From Calothrix sp. CSU_2_0 (GTDB lineage Bacteria; Cyanobacteriota; Cyanobacteriia; Cyanobacteriales; Nostocaceae), in contig JAAUPE010000019.1 in the NCBI GenBank assembly GCA_012034595.1, positions 1-63,284 on the forward strand: a stretch of 63,284 nt of DNA, in the 5' to 3' direction. Made by a program: the position numbers and the translations under genes. Under the pieces are notes generated by a model. The model did no database searches. It was not told the DNA's origin and saw only the letters and a list, made by a program, of their open reading frames with translations. Shown here one piece after another: positions 1 to 9,146 of the stretch. Every line of letters begins with the position of its first letter. The stretch's first letter is position 1.

Positions 1-254
1 GGGAGAATCCCCGTGGCAAAGTTTGCCCGGTGGCGCATTTCGCGGCTATGCCGACTTGTTCGCTTTTAGCGTTCCCGCAGGGTAGCGACTGCCGTCCGTG
101 GGCATTAATTGCGAATTGCGAATTGCGAATTGTACTGACTTGAGTAGCGCGATCGCGTCTTAGAACTCATATCCCTATTGGGTAGATTTAGCTTCAAAAT
201 AGGGATAACTGAGTTGCGATTGAGTAGCAAATACTTAGTAATTGCTTAGAACGC
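1..254. repeat. Intergenic repeats at window start, including (AATTGCG)n
   Basis: No gene is visible. Positions 107-132 hold about 3.7 tandem copies of the heptamer AATTGCG, a short tandem repeat type common between cyanobacterial genes. The first 100 bases are GC-rich compared with the surroundings and look like a small dispersed repeat, but I cannot assign a family. Confidence 0.6.
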
Positions 255-1442
255 TTATTTTACAAGAGAGTTATAAAACTGGTAAGCAGTATAAGCCATT
301 GTAATTACCCCGGTAAAAATAGCAGACTCATCAACTTCAAATAAAGGATGATGTAAAGGATAATTATTAGCCTTATCTTTGAAACCGACACCAAGACGAA
401 ACATTGTACCGGGTGCATAATCCAAATATACAGAAAAATCTTCCGCCCCCAACGATGGTTCGGGTAAAACTTGGACGCGATCGCATCCCCAAGCTTCCTC
501 AGCAGATGACTGCAACAACTGGGTCAAAGCATAATCATTTTGGACACTAGGTACACCTTGACGGTAATTAACTTGATATTTCGCACCATAGGAATCACAA
601 ATACTTGCCACAATATTTTCAATCCACTGTGGCAAATTTGCACGGGTTTCTGGATGAAGCGATCGCACTGTTCCCCGTAACTCAACTTTATCTGCAATGA
701 TATTTGGTGCCCTTCCCCCATTAATTTGCCCAATACTCAACACCACAGGACGTAAAGGGTTCTGGGTGCGACTTATCGCTTGCTGTAAACTGGTAATTAC
801 CTGGGAAGCAATCCAAATTCCATCTATAGCTTCGTGAGGTCTAGCACCATGTCCAGACTCACCAATAATAATAATCTCTAAATCATCCGCAGCCGCAGTC
901 AAAGCCCCATAACGCAAACCCACCGTACCAGCTGAAATCGATGGGAACACATGTAACCCCAAAATCGCCGAAACCTGACTCATTGCCCCATCCTTCACCA
1001 TCCAACTGGCTCCTTGGGCGATTTCCTCCGCAGGTTGAAATAAAAACCGCACTTTCCCCGGTAATTTGTCCTTCAACTCCGCTAAAATCATCGCTGTACC
1101 CAAACCTACCGTCGTGTGAATATCATGACCGCAAGCGTGCATTATTCCTGTTGTTTTAGAAGTAAAATCCAATCCAGTCCGCTCTTCAATTGGCAAAGCG
1201 TCCATATCAGCACGGATAGCTAAGATGCGATCGTCATTGCCATTACCATGTAATTCTCCAATTACACCGGTTTTGCCTACACCTTCTTCCACATGTAGAC
1301 CATTCGATGACAAGACTCCAGCAACAAAAGCAGCAGTTTGATATTCTTGACCACTAAGTTCGGGATGTGAATGTAGGTGACGGCGAATTTCAATCAAACG
1401 CGGTGCTAATTTTGCTGCTAAATCTTTAATATGGGTCAACAT
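255..1442 (-). CDS. M20 family amidohydrolase (N-acyl-amino acid / hippurate hydrolase type)
   Basis: This is a 395-residue metallopeptidase-like hydrolase that would cleave N-acylated amino acids or related amides in the cytoplasm. The N-terminal region has RRHLHSHPELSGQEYQTA, followed by the metal-site segments AIRADMDALP and GIMHACGHDIHTT, the hallmark Asp and His-rich motifs of the M20D/amidohydrolase group. The acidic segment FQPAEEIAQGA and the late motif LGAEDFSVYL supply the remaining expected ligands. The dimerisation domain lies around residues 180-290. Length and motif order match full-length family members, so it looks intact. The exact substrate cannot be read from sequence. The gene stands alone, with an IS110-like fragment 11 bp upstream. 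Confidence 0.9.
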   Translation of the reverse strand: MLTHIKDLAAKLAPRLIEIRRHLHSHPELSGQEYQTAAFVAGVLSSNGLHVEEGVGKTGVIGELHGNGNDDRILAIRADMDALPIEERTGLDFTSKTTGIMHACGHDIHTTVGLGTAMILAELKDKLPGKVRFLFQPAEEIAQGASWMVKDGAMSQVSAILGLHVFPSISAGTVGLRYGALTAAADDLEIIIIGESGHGARPHEAIDGIWIASQVITSLQQAISRTQNPLRPVVLSIGQINGGRAPNIIADKVELRGTVRSLHPETRANLPQWIENIVASICDSYGAKYQVNYRQGVPSVQNDYALTQLLQSSAEEAWGCDRVQVLPEPSLGAEDFSVYLDYAPGTMFRLGVGFKDKANNYPLHHPLFEVDESAIFTGVITMAYTAYQFYNSLVK

Positions 1443-1453
1443 TGTTCAATTTT

Positions 1454-1789
1454 TCACTCTAATAGATTTTGTGCTTTGGTTGCATCTACCAGCTTACTAA
1501 AAAGTAATTTTGCAGCTTTAACTGCAACACGCGATCGCACTAATGCAATCGGTCTACCTCCTGCTTTTTCAGCATCTAGATATTCGCACAAAGCTTTTAC
1601 CGTTGCGTTGTTCAATCTCCTTTTTTTTGGTTCCAAGCTGGAGAACACCCATTGCCACATAGCTTTTCTGCATAACCGGGAACCATCGGACGTTTTTACC
1701 CCTTTTTTATCCCCGGATGCTTCCACCGAGGGAGCTAAACCGAGGGTTTTTTGAAACCGACGCAACGATAAATAACCTCTAAAAAGCAA
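1454..1789 (-). pseudogene. C-terminal fragment of an IS110-like transposase
   Basis: The 111-residue frame opens with a TTG and resembles only the C-terminal (Transposase_20) part of IS110/IS116/IS902 enzymes: a segment like LRRFQKTLGLAPSVEASGDK, then a basic SRLCRKAMWQWVF stretch and a final helix AVKAAKLLFSKLV. The N-terminal DEDD catalytic domain is absent, and the upstream sequence encodes an unrelated short frame. I read it as a decayed transposase tail, though a free-standing small protein derived from one is possible. No inverted repeats are needed for IS110, so element boundaries cannot be drawn. Confidence 0.45.
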
Positions 1790-1791
1790 AG

Positions 1792-1983
1792 CTATACCTG
1801 AAAAAATAAAATTAATCCCAATACACTATTAATCGGACTTCTGACAAAAGAATAATAAATTAGAGCAAGTAATAATATCCCTAATATAAAACATATTATC
1901 CTTTCTGGTAACGAAAATCTACGATTAAAATATAGCGATATATTCTGTAATTTCTCCCTCACAAAAAACATAATTATAACCAC
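1792..1983 (-). CDS. Hypothetical small single-pass membrane protein
   Basis: The 63-residue frame has a basic N-terminus (about residues 1-28) followed by one long hydrophobic stretch, roughly residues 29-62, that could span the membrane. It ends two bases before the transposase-like fragment begins. I do not recognise a family, and a chance open frame cannot be excluded. Confidence 0.25.
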   Translation of the reverse strand: MVIIMFFVREKLQNISLYFNRRFSLPERIICFILGILLLALIYYSFVRSPINSVLGLILFFQV

Positions 1984-2114
1984 TTAATTATTGTAGTAAT
2001 CAACCTAATTCCATATTCGACATTGCTGAATTTAAGATATAAAATCCAAAAAATAAAGCACTTAAAACTCTTACCCTTCGCGACTCTGCATCTCCACACG
2101 ATACAAATGAACAA

Positions 2115-3614
2115 TTATGGTAACCAAAAGCTTGGCAAAATTGATTTACCAATTAATTGCAAACCACGATTAATCTCGCGTAACTTCTGTATATGTCCCT
2201 CATCCTCCTCAATCGGTAAAATACTTGCTAATTCCCCTCCTCCTAAATGAGAAATAGCTAAATTTGCAGCTTCTAAACCAGTAACAAATGCCTTTTCCTG
2301 CGACCAAGAACCATGCCTACTAATAATCCAATCACCACTCATAAATACATTATCAAAACTAGTTTGTGCAGGTAACATATTTCGATAACTACCAGGTGAA
2401 AAATGGGTGACAGCTTGCGGTAATCGAATGACACTACTATCAATCACACTTGCCCCTCCAAATTCAGGAATACAAGTTTTTAAATACCTCTGCACAATCG
2501 AAATAATTTCTGCATCATCAAGCGTCAAAAATTGATTCGCATGGTAAAAATCCACCTCAACCACCGTTCCCCGCTCATCTCGATATTCATCATGTAAAGC
2601 ATTCAAATCAAAAAAAGTCCAACCAGTCGTATCATCAAAACCAAAACAAGCATTAGAAGGACGGGGAATATGTATTTTTCGATCAAACCACAAACGAGTT
2701 GCTAAAACATCAATCGCACCCAAATTATTGACATTCCTAAACTCTTCGCGATTATGTAAACTCGAACTACTGCCAATAATCTTTTTCATTCCCGTAATCC
2801 CAACCGAGAAAATTACAGCATCAGCATTAAAAACCTCATCCCCACAAACAACACCCTTAGCACAATTATCCTCAACAATCACATCAGTAACGCGACGATT
2901 TGCTAAAACTTTAGCACCAGCTTTTTCAATCTTTTCCACCCAAGGACGAAAGATTTTTTCACCAACAGTCCCACGACACCAAACCACATCAAAATCAGGT
3001 TGATGCGCTAAAATAAAATAATAAAGCATTCCCAATGTTGCCGCAGCAGAACACTGTTCTCCGGGTGCAAATAATCCTACCAATAGCATTGGTTCAAATG
3101 CTTCTTTATATAACCTTGCAGAAACACCAAATTGTTTGAATAATTCTCTAGCAGTAACAAAATCATAACGTCTCCAAGCTTCATCAGAGTTATCAAAATC
3201 AACTAAAGAATAAAGCAAGGGTAATGCGCTTAAACGGTCAATTAATGGCAAGCGTTTAAATTGGGTATAGATAAAAGTGCCCAAAGGAGTCGGCAGTCGG
3301 GGTAAATCTTGGAAAATTGGCGATTCCACCTCTAAACCAAAAGGTGAATATTGGGAAGAGCGAGTCCAAGTTGTAAAAGGATTAATTTCTAATTCATTAA
3401 CTAGAGAAAATATATTGCGATAGGGATACCAAAAACCATGAATCCCAGCTTCAACAGATTTTCCCGCTTTTGTCTTCCAACCTGCCACAAGTCCACCAGG
3501 ATATGCACCAGCTTCGAGTAGCGTCACATCATAACCTTGCTTTGCCAAATGATAAGTTGCACCCAAACCTGCCCAACCTGCACCAACTACAACAACCTTT
3601 TTTCCCTGCGACAT
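2115..3614 (-). CDS. FAD-dependent oxidoreductase (amine oxidase / carotene desaturase-like)
   Basis: About 499 residues. The N-terminus carries a classical dinucleotide-binding fold, VVVVGAGWAGLGATYHLAKQ, followed by an acidic strand end (LLEAG) and PGGLVAG, typical of the phytoene desaturase and amine oxidase superfamily. The C-terminal FAD segment is visible as NVFMSGDWI followed by KAFVTGLEAAN. The frame is open further upstream, but the ATG at 3614 is preceded by an AGAGG ribosome-binding site at good spacing, so I chose it. Such proteins in cyanobacteria are commonly annotated as carotenoid or isoprenoid oxidoreductases; the substrate is unknown. The gene is monocistronic and divergent from the L,D-transpeptidase gene. 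Confidence 0.85.
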   Translation of the reverse strand: MSQGKKVVVVGAGWAGLGATYHLAKQGYDVTLLEAGAYPGGLVAGWKTKAGKSVEAGIHGFWYPYRNIFSLVNELEINPFTTWTRSSQYSPFGLEVESPIFQDLPRLPTPLGTFIYTQFKRLPLIDRLSALPLLYSLVDFDNSDEAWRRYDFVTARELFKQFGVSARLYKEAFEPMLLVGLFAPGEQCSAAATLGMLYYFILAHQPDFDVVWCRGTVGEKIFRPWVEKIEKAGAKVLANRRVTDVIVEDNCAKGVVCGDEVFNADAVIFSVGITGMKKIIGSSSSLHNREEFRNVNNLGAIDVLATRLWFDRKIHIPRPSNACFGFDDTTGWTFFDLNALHDEYRDERGTVVEVDFYHANQFLTLDDAEIISIVQRYLKTCIPEFGGASVIDSSVIRLPQAVTHFSPGSYRNMLPAQTSFDNVFMSGDWIISRHGSWSQEKAFVTGLEAANLAISHLGGGELASILPIEEDEGHIQKLREINRGLQLIGKSILPSFWLP

Positions 3615-3733
3615 AACAGCCTCTATTTTCCGTCTATTAATTAATGTAGAACATCCTGAGGTGGTCAAATACAACTCTTGTTAAGATAAATCATTTGATA
3701 CTCTGACAAAACCAACTAATTTAAACGATTTTT

Positions 3734-4246
3734 ATGATAAAAACTCCTTATTCTCAGTATTTACGTCCATTTCCGCTTTTGTTTGTTGCTATGTCCTTGA
3801 CTTTCGGAACTTTAGCAATTGACGACAATCGAGCATCCGCACAATCCAAAACTCAAATAATCAAACAAAAAATCCAGACTTTACAAAAATCAGATCGACG
3901 CTGGATTCAAGTCGATATTTCCGACCAAAAATTAATTGCTTGGGAAGGGAAAACACCTGTATATGCAGTGCGAGTTTCAACAGGAAAAAAAGCAACACCA
4001 ACCCTAACTGGTCTTTTTAACGTTCAAACCAAGCTCAAGAAAACGCGGATGCAGGGTGAAGACTATAACGTTCCCAACGTTCCCCACGTCATGTATTACG
4101 ATCGCGGTTATGCGATTCACGGTGCTTACTGGCACAAAAAATTTGGCACTCCTGTCAGCCACGGTTGCGTCAATGTCGCCCCCAATCATGCAAAATGGCT
4201 ATATGAATGGTCTACTGTCGGTACACCAATTATTGTGCAGCGTTGA
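3734..4246 (+). CDS. L,D-transpeptidase (YkuD domain), secreted
   Basis: 170 residues. Residues 1-37 form a signal peptide (hydrophobic core LLFVAMSLTFGTLA, probable cleavage near ASAQS). The rest is a YkuD catalytic domain with the signature IHGAYW then GTPVSHGCVNV; the catalytic cysteine is C145 in SHGC. Enzymes of this family crosslink peptidoglycan stem peptides (3-3 linkages) or attach proteins to the wall in the periplasm. No separate peptidoglycan-binding domain is present, so this is a minimal version. A strong hairpin with a T-tract follows at 4271. Confidence 0.9.
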   Translation: MIKTPYSQYLRPFPLLFVAMSLTFGTLAIDDNRASAQSKTQIIKQKIQTLQKSDRRWIQVDISDQKLIAWEGKTPVYAVRVSTGKKATPTLTGLFNVQTKLKKTRMQGEDYNVPNVPHVMYYDRGYAIHGAYWHKKFGTPVSHGCVNVAPNHAKWLYEWSTVGTPIIVQR

Positions 4247-4270
4247 TGGAGCCAATGATTAATCCAGTAG

Positions 4271-4290
4271 GGGCAAACGGCTGTTTGCCC
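4271..4290 (+). terminator. Rho-independent terminator after L,D-transpeptidase
   Basis: The palindrome GGGCAAAC-GGCT-GTTTGCCC forms an 8-bp perfect stem with a 4-nt loop and is followed by TTTTTATTT. The same hairpin core recurs at 4325 and 5707, so this is a dispersed terminator-like repeat. Confidence 0.85.
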
Positions 4291-4400
4291 TTTTTATTTG
4301 ATTACCCTCTTTAATATGTGATTACAAACGGCTGTTTGCCCTTTTTTATTAGATTACCCTCTTTACATTTGTATTGATATATTGCAATTTGCGTAATCGA
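4291..4400 (+). repeat. Partial tandem duplication of terminator region
   Basis: The segment after the terminator (ending GATTACCCTCTTTA) is repeated about 50 bp later together with the 3' part of the hairpin (CAAACGGCTGTTTGCCC at 4325-4341) and a second T-tract. The first GGG of the left arm is lost in the second copy, so the duplicated stem is shorter. Confidence 0.7.
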
Positions 4401-4506
4401 GGACACAAATAATGATGTATTCATTTAAATAAATAAGTAAGTTGGCATAAATCAGCCAATTCTCGACCTTCGTGTAAATACTGATACAGAATCTACCAGA
4501 ATAATT

Positions 4507-5688
4507 ATGACAACAAACTTAGAAATCTCTGTAACCCCCACCAGCGAGCAAATTTCCCGCGCTAAAGCAAAAATTGATGCTTACATCAAAAGTGTAGAAA
4601 CTAACCCCAATTTTCGAGCAGGTTCAACCCCATACTACGGTTTCCACAAACCAGGGAAAGCCATACACGGCACAGTATTAATCTTCCACGGCTTTAGTGG
4701 CAAACCCAAACAAATGTCCCTACTGTCGGATTACTTGTTTGCCAACGGTTTCAATTATTACCAAACCAACTTAGCGGGACATGCCTTGCAACCACCCAGC
4801 AAATTCTGGTGTCAGGTAGACTTAAAACCCGAAATCTACAACCCATTACGAGAGAAAGTTCAAAAAGATAGTGTTTTAACCAACTATATCGCCAACTTTC
4901 CCACAGACCCAAACAAATTTGTACGTCCCACCTTTCAACAACAAACTGGTTTAGTTGCACGTTTGCTATTAATCGAACCCCGTTTACTCGATATTGTCCC
5001 CGCAATCGAAAGAGATAACGATCCTGATTTTTACCGCTACTTCGATTCCAATCACATGGAATATCTTACCCATGCACAGCAAAGATTGGCGGAACTCGAC
5101 GACATGCCAGGACCAATTTATACAATTGGATTATCGGTAGGAGCTGCGATCGCACTTGGTTTGGCAGCAGATAAACCGAATCGGATATCGAAAGTTGTCA
5201 GTTATGCTCCACTATTAAAGCTGCACACACAACTGATGGAGCGATATGTGAATTTGGCTGGACCATTGGATATACATGAAAAAAGCTGGAGTCCAGGTGA
5301 AAGTTTCCCGATTGGAGCATTGACAGCAGCAGCAAAGTATGGTGCTTTTGTACGTGAACCTAAAAATGTCAAAGCATTACAGCAGGTTCGGACTTTTATG
5401 GTGCTGACAGAAAATGAGGATGCTGCAAATATCCCCACAAATCAGAAGCTTTTCAATGATATTGGTGGGGAGAAAAAGGGAAATCGTTTTTATATTTATC
5501 CCGCTAGCGATTTAGTTCCCCATCCTCTTGCAGAACCGGATGTTAAAAGTCAGGGGATGACGAATCGTTTTTGGCAGAGTTTGTATCAGGAAACTTTTAG
5601 ATTTTTAACGACTGGTGAAATTGACCCTGCAAATATGAGTAATACCGAACAAGACCCCAATTTACCCCAAGTTCCCCCTTTAAAATAG
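4507..5688 (+). CDS. Alpha/beta hydrolase (carboxylesterase-like)
   Basis: 393 residues. The hydrolase core begins with VLIFHGFSGKPKQMS, an HGxxG oxyanion segment after strand beta-3, and the nucleophile elbow is GLSVGAA with catalytic serine S210. A plausible His comes late in DLVPHPLAEPD. There is no signal peptide, suggesting a cytoplasmic enzyme. A long insert between oxyanion strand and nucleophile (about residues 85-200) could be a lid. The substrate cannot be predicted. It is followed by a terminator hairpin at 5707 and seems to be transcribed alone. Confidence 0.85.
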   Translation: MTTNLEISVTPTSEQISRAKAKIDAYIKSVETNPNFRAGSTPYYGFHKPGKAIHGTVLIFHGFSGKPKQMSLLSDYLFANGFNYYQTNLAGHALQPPSKFWCQVDLKPEIYNPLREKVQKDSVLTNYIANFPTDPNKFVRPTFQQQTGLVARLLLIEPRLLDIVPAIERDNDPDFYRYFDSNHMEYLTHAQQRLAELDDMPGPIYTIGLSVGAAIALGLAADKPNRISKVVSYAPLLKLHTQLMERYVNLAGPLDIHEKSWSPGESFPIGALTAAAKYGAFVREPKNVKALQQVRTFMVLTENEDAANIPTNQKLFNDIGGEKKGNRFYIYPASDLVPHPLAEPDVKSQGMTNRFWQSLYQETFRFLTTGEIDPANMSNTEQDPNLPQVPPLK

Positions 5689-5706
5689 CAGGTTTCAATC
5701 CCGTAG

Positions 5707-5726
5707 GGGCAAACGGTTGTTTGCCC
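5707..5726 (+). terminator. Rho-independent terminator after the hydrolase
   Basis: GGGCAAAC-GGTT-GTTTGCCC is an 8-bp stem followed by TTATTTTTTATT. It is a one-base variant of the hairpin at 4271. Confidence 0.85.
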
Positions 5727-6075
5727 TTATTTTTTATTATTTTTATTATTTTTATTATTTTATATTTTATATTTTGTATTTTATCCAAATGAGAATTGTT
5801 ATAAAATATCTCAACTTCTAGATTTATCAAACCATCATATCATTCGCCAGGGTGGGAAGACCCCACCCCTACAACAATTTGGGATAATTTATTTCTTGAT
5901 TTCCCTCATTTGTGTATAAATATTACATGCGATGTCTCTACAAATATATTATTTGCTTTCAGTTATGTAAATTTAAACATAGAATTATGCAGTTCTGTGA
6001 ATATAACTGTACGTAACGATTAGCCAAATATTAGAATAATCTCTATCAAAAAAATATTTGTGGAGCAAATTAAAA
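5727..6075. other. Gene-free region with AT simple repeat and GC hairpin
   Basis: After the terminator come about 50 bases of TTATT-type simple repeat. At 5850-5868 a GC hairpin (GGGTGGG ... CCCACCC) stands out, of the kind scattered between cyanobacterial genes. The remaining 190 bp upstream of the next gene are AT-rich and presumably hold its promoter; I see nothing else. Confidence 0.5.
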
Positions 6076-6471
6076 ATGCGCGATAAAAGAAGACATGGTT
6101 GTTTGACAGCATGGCTCATTTTTATGATTGTTGCTAACAGCTTAGGACTTTTAGGAAATGCTTATTTTGCCTTAAATCCGAAAGCTTATGAAGTAACTGC
6201 GGTTCAGCAAGGACTGCGTGCTGTTCCCAGCTTGACTTTTTTCCTGCTGACTTGTTTAAGTGCCTTTAGTATTGCTTGTGCGATCGCATTATTTAAATGG
6301 AAAAAGTGGGGTTTTTACGGCTTTTTATGCATCAGTGTGACTGCTTTTATTATTAACTTGTCAATTGGGATAAGTTTATTGCAATCGTTGCTTGGTTTTG
6401 TGGGGGTTGCTTTACTATATGGAGTTCTCAATATTGGGCAGGAAAATAAAGGTTGGACACAGTTAGAATAG
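6076..6471 (+). CDS. Small multi-pass membrane protein, hypothetical
   Basis: 131 residues from the ATG at 6076 (a TTG at 6058 gives six more, but the ATG is preceded by GGAG about 10 bp away). A basic N-terminus (MRDKRRH) is followed by four hydrophobic segments, near residues 10-27, 50-72, 80-98 and 102-122 of the longer frame. I recognise no catalytic motif. Similar short four-helix proteins are common in cyanobacteria and have no known function. Confidence 0.65.
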   Translation: MRDKRRHGCLTAWLIFMIVANSLGLLGNAYFALNPKAYEVTAVQQGLRAVPSLTFFLLTCLSAFSIACAIALFKWKKWGFYGFLCISVTAFIINLSIGISLLQSLLGFVGVALLYGVLNIGQENKGWTQLE

Positions 6472-6581
6472 GTCGATGAGAATTTATTGAATAAATTGTT
6501 TAAAGATTCCCATCTAGCTGTTATTTGTCTGGGTAAAATAAAAAAATAAGGTTTTTATATTTTGATTTGCGAACCCAGCCT

Positions 6582-8060
6582 TTAAAAACCGTCAACATCT
6601 ACAAAAGATAAATCTTCTCCGGTAATTAAAGAAATTGCTGAATTATCTAATTTTTCTAATTGGTAAACAATACGGTTTGCTTGTTGTGCGATCGCACGCT
6701 CAAATAATGTCCGAACAAATCGACCGTTACCAAAATTTTTAGTGCGTTTTTCGTAAACTGATGCAAACACTCTTTGCAAAACTATATAAGCTGATAAATC
6801 GAGCGAATATCCATTATCAACACAGAATTTTTTAAAAATTGACAGTAATTCATCTGGTTTGTAATGGTCAATATATAATAAACGATTAATCCGCGACTTC
6901 AAACCCGGATTCGATTCGATAAATTTCTCCATCTCGTCAGCATATCCAGCAACAACAACAGCAAGATGTTGACGCTTGTCTTCCATGCGTTTTAATAATA
7001 CTTGAAGTGCTTCCTTCCCAAAATCATTTGGTGTATCATCAGGAGCTAATGAATAAGCTTCATCAATGAATAGTACACCCCCTAAAGCTTGCTGGACGGC
7101 ATTTTCTACCCGCAATGCGGTTTGACCGATATATCCGCCAATAATCCCGGCACGGTCGGTTTCCACAACATGTCCCCGTTCCAAAAAGCCTAATTGTTTG
7201 TACAAGCGACCGACCAATCTAGCAATTGTTGTTTTACCAGTACCTGGTGGACCATATAACATTAAATGCAGCGATGTTTCTACTATTGTTAATCCCCTTT
7301 GTTTGCGCTCAGTTTGCACCTTGAGAAAATTGGTCAAAGATAAAAGTTGAAATTTAGTTTTTTCATGTCCAATTAATGCATTTAAATCTCCGGTAATCTT
7401 CTCCAAAGTATCATCATCGGGTGGCTGATATTCAACAAAAGTTGCTTTTGTCTCTGGCTTCAAATCTTTAGCATCCTTATTTAAATCTTGGATAGATTTT
7501 TCCACATCAGGAGTACTAATAATTAAATTATGAACCTTCATTTTAATTTTATCGTGGATGACAAACCCAAAGCTTTTCCCCAAAACATCCATGACATTCT
7601 CAGAAGGAAGAGTTTCGACTAAAATGCTATTAATATAAAAATCGACAAAACTCCCGACCTTACGAATTTCTAACAAGTTTATACCATTACCCAATTGAAT
7701 TTGTTCGCACTTTTTCCAATTAACAAAATGCGTCGAAACTCCATCTTTATATTGGGTAATCCGATACAAACCATTCCCAGAAAGAATAAACTCCAGAAAA
7801 TTACTTGTATCCAATAATCCCCAAGCAAAACCATAGCCAAAACTATCCACACCACCACACTTTTCCAAAACGAGATGGATGTGAAACTCCTTGCGATCGT
7901 AGAAAAAATCTGTCGAATTCCAAGTTAACCAATAAGTATCACTGGCACGTTTGTGGTCAAATAGATAACAATTATCTATCAGGGCAAGACGGCAATCCAC
8001 ATCATCCCTTGTCACCCATTTTCGGCAATTTTCCTGAAAGTGTTCCTCAAATATCAGCAT
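6582..8060 (-). CDS. Jellyroll (LamG-like) domain fused to CbbX/SpoVK-type AAA+ ATPase
   Basis: 492 residues in two parts. Residues 1-185 form a beta-rich jellyroll-like domain (concanavalin/DUF1080 style, with YGFAWGLLD and repeated short strands) predicted to bind a ligand or protein surface. Residues about 225-490 are a single AAA+ module of the CbxX/CfqX family: Walker A GPPGTGKTT, a conserved pore-loop region with GGYIGQTA, Walker B GVLFIDEAY, sensor 1 VVVAGYADEM and an arginine-finger region near SRINR. CbbX proteins remodel inhibited Rubisco in red-type systems; related modules work in type VII secretion and sporulation. The client is not evident. The gene is divergent from ccmP 435 bp away, which is suggestive but not proof of a carbon-fixation role. 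Confidence 0.85.
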   Translation of the reverse strand: MLIFEEHFQENCRKWVTRDDVDCRLALIDNCYLFDHKRASDTYWLTWNSTDFFYDRKEFHIHLVLEKCGGVDSFGYGFAWGLLDTSNFLEFILSGNGLYRITQYKDGVSTHFVNWKKCEQIQLGNGINLLEIRKVGSFVDFYINSILVETLPSENVMDVLGKSFGFVIHDKIKMKVHNLIISTPDVEKSIQDLNKDAKDLKPETKATFVEYQPPDDDTLEKITGDLNALIGHEKTKFQLLSLTNFLKVQTERKQRGLTIVETSLHLMLYGPPGTGKTTIARLVGRLYKQLGFLERGHVVETDRAGIIGGYIGQTALRVENAVQQALGGVLFIDEAYSLAPDDTPNDFGKEALQVLLKRMEDKRQHLAVVVAGYADEMEKFIESNPGLKSRINRLLYIDHYKPDELLSIFKKFCVDNGYSLDLSAYIVLQRVFASVYEKRTKNFGNGRFVRTLFERAIAQQANRIVYQLEKLDNSAISLITGEDLSFVDVDGF

Positions 8061-8494
8061 TGTGATTTCCTAGACTGCCTTCCTGTAGCGTTTCCCTTGT
8101 GGAACATTGGACTTTGCGTTAAACTCCCTGCGGAGTAACGGATTTTGTCAATACATTAATAACTCCACTGCGAAAAACAGCTTTTTCGGAAATATTTTAT
8201 GAAGTTAGGAGTTAAGAGTTTTGAGTTAAAGTGATTTCTAAAATAAGAATTACCACACAAATATGATTTCAGCGTCGGGGAGAACTACTGTAAACTACCT
8301 TCGGGGAACAGGAAGTCTCAGAGCGAACATAATGGGCAAGATTATTTTGAGCGATCGCTTAAAAGTCAGGAGTTATCTTTCCATACTTTCATCATTGTCC
8401 CTTTTCCCCCTTCCCCTCTCATGGTAGGTTAGGTTTAAATACATAATATTTCTTAATCAATTCACTATTACTTTACTGACCGGAGAATAAAATC
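8061..8494. other. Divergent intergenic region between AAA+ gene and ccmP
   Basis: 434 bp with no plausible gene. It contains short repeat fragments (GGAGTTAAGAGTTTTGAG, CTCCCTGCGGAGTAACGG) and one HIP1-like GCGATCGC near 8352. The ribosome-binding site CGGAGAATAA lies at 8481-8490, just before the TTG start of ccmP. No clear promoter or operator palindrome is visible. Confidence 0.5.
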
Positions 8495-9136
8495 TTGGGA
8501 GTTGAATTACGCAGTTTCGTATTTCTTGACAATTTACAGCCTCAACATGCGGCTTATATCGGAACAGTAGCCCAAGGTTTTTTACCATTACCAGGGGATA
8601 CATCACTGTGGATCGAAGTTTCTCCGGGGATTGAAATTAATCGTATTACTGATGTAGCCCTCAAATCCGCTTCTGTGCGTCCAGGAGTGCAGGTTGTCGA
8701 ACGTTTGTATGGTTTACTGGAAGTGCATTCTGCTTCTCAAGGAGAAACACGGGCAGCAGGACAAGCGATTTTGGCATTTTTAGGGGTAAAAAAAGAGGAA
8801 TGTCTCAAACCACGCATACTTTCCAGTCAAATTATTCGTAACATCGATGCTTACCAAACACAATTAATCAATCGCACTCGTCGGGGACAATTATTACTAG
8901 CAGGGGAAACACTGTATGTATTGGAAGTTGAACCTGCTGCTTACGCTGCATTAGCTGCGAATGAAGCTGAAAAAGCTGCTGCCATTAATATTTTAGAAGT
9001 GCAAGCGGTGGGTAGTTTTGGCAGATTGTACTTAGGGGGGCAAGAACGCGATATTCTTGCAGGTGCAGCTGGTGCAAAGGCAGCAATTGAGAATGTTGCA
9101 GGTCGAGCAAATCCTTTAGGTGGTCGTCAGGAATAA
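8495..9136 (+). CDS. ccmP: Carboxysome shell protein CcmP (tandem BMC domain)
   Basis: 213 residues with two bacterial-microcompartment folds in tandem: the first about residues 1-105, the second about 106-205 beginning [20 protein letters not shown]. Length and sequence ([60 protein letters not shown] in part) match cyanobacterial CcmP, a pseudohexameric trimer that stacks into a double-layered shell tile with a gated large pore, proposed to pass metabolites such as 3-PGA or RuBP. The start codon is TTG, supported by a GGAG site at 8482-8485 and by the conserved N-terminus MGVELRS. The pentapeptide-repeat gene follows 10 bp downstream, an unusual partner for ccmP. Confidence 0.92.
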   Translation: MGVELRSFVFLDNLQPQHAAYIGTVAQGFLPLPGDTSLWIEVSPGIEINRITDVALKSASVRPGVQVVERLYGLLEVHSASQGETRAAGQAILAFLGVKKEECLKPRILSSQIIRNIDAYQTQLINRTRRGQLLLAGETLYVLEVEPAAYAALAANEAEKAAAINILEVQAVGSFGRLYLGGQERDILAGAAGAKAAIENVAGRANPLGGRQE

Positions 9137-9146
9137 AGGAGAAATA

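Noticed and set aside
1-100. Structured RNA or tRNA fragment at the window start
   Set aside because: No cloverleaf or conserved tRNA loop sequence can be formed.
8495-9136. Alternative reading of CcmP as ethanolamine or propanediol microcompartment protein
   Set aside because: Length, tandem BMC organisation and sequence match cyanobacterial CcmP, and no Eut or Pdu genes are nearby.
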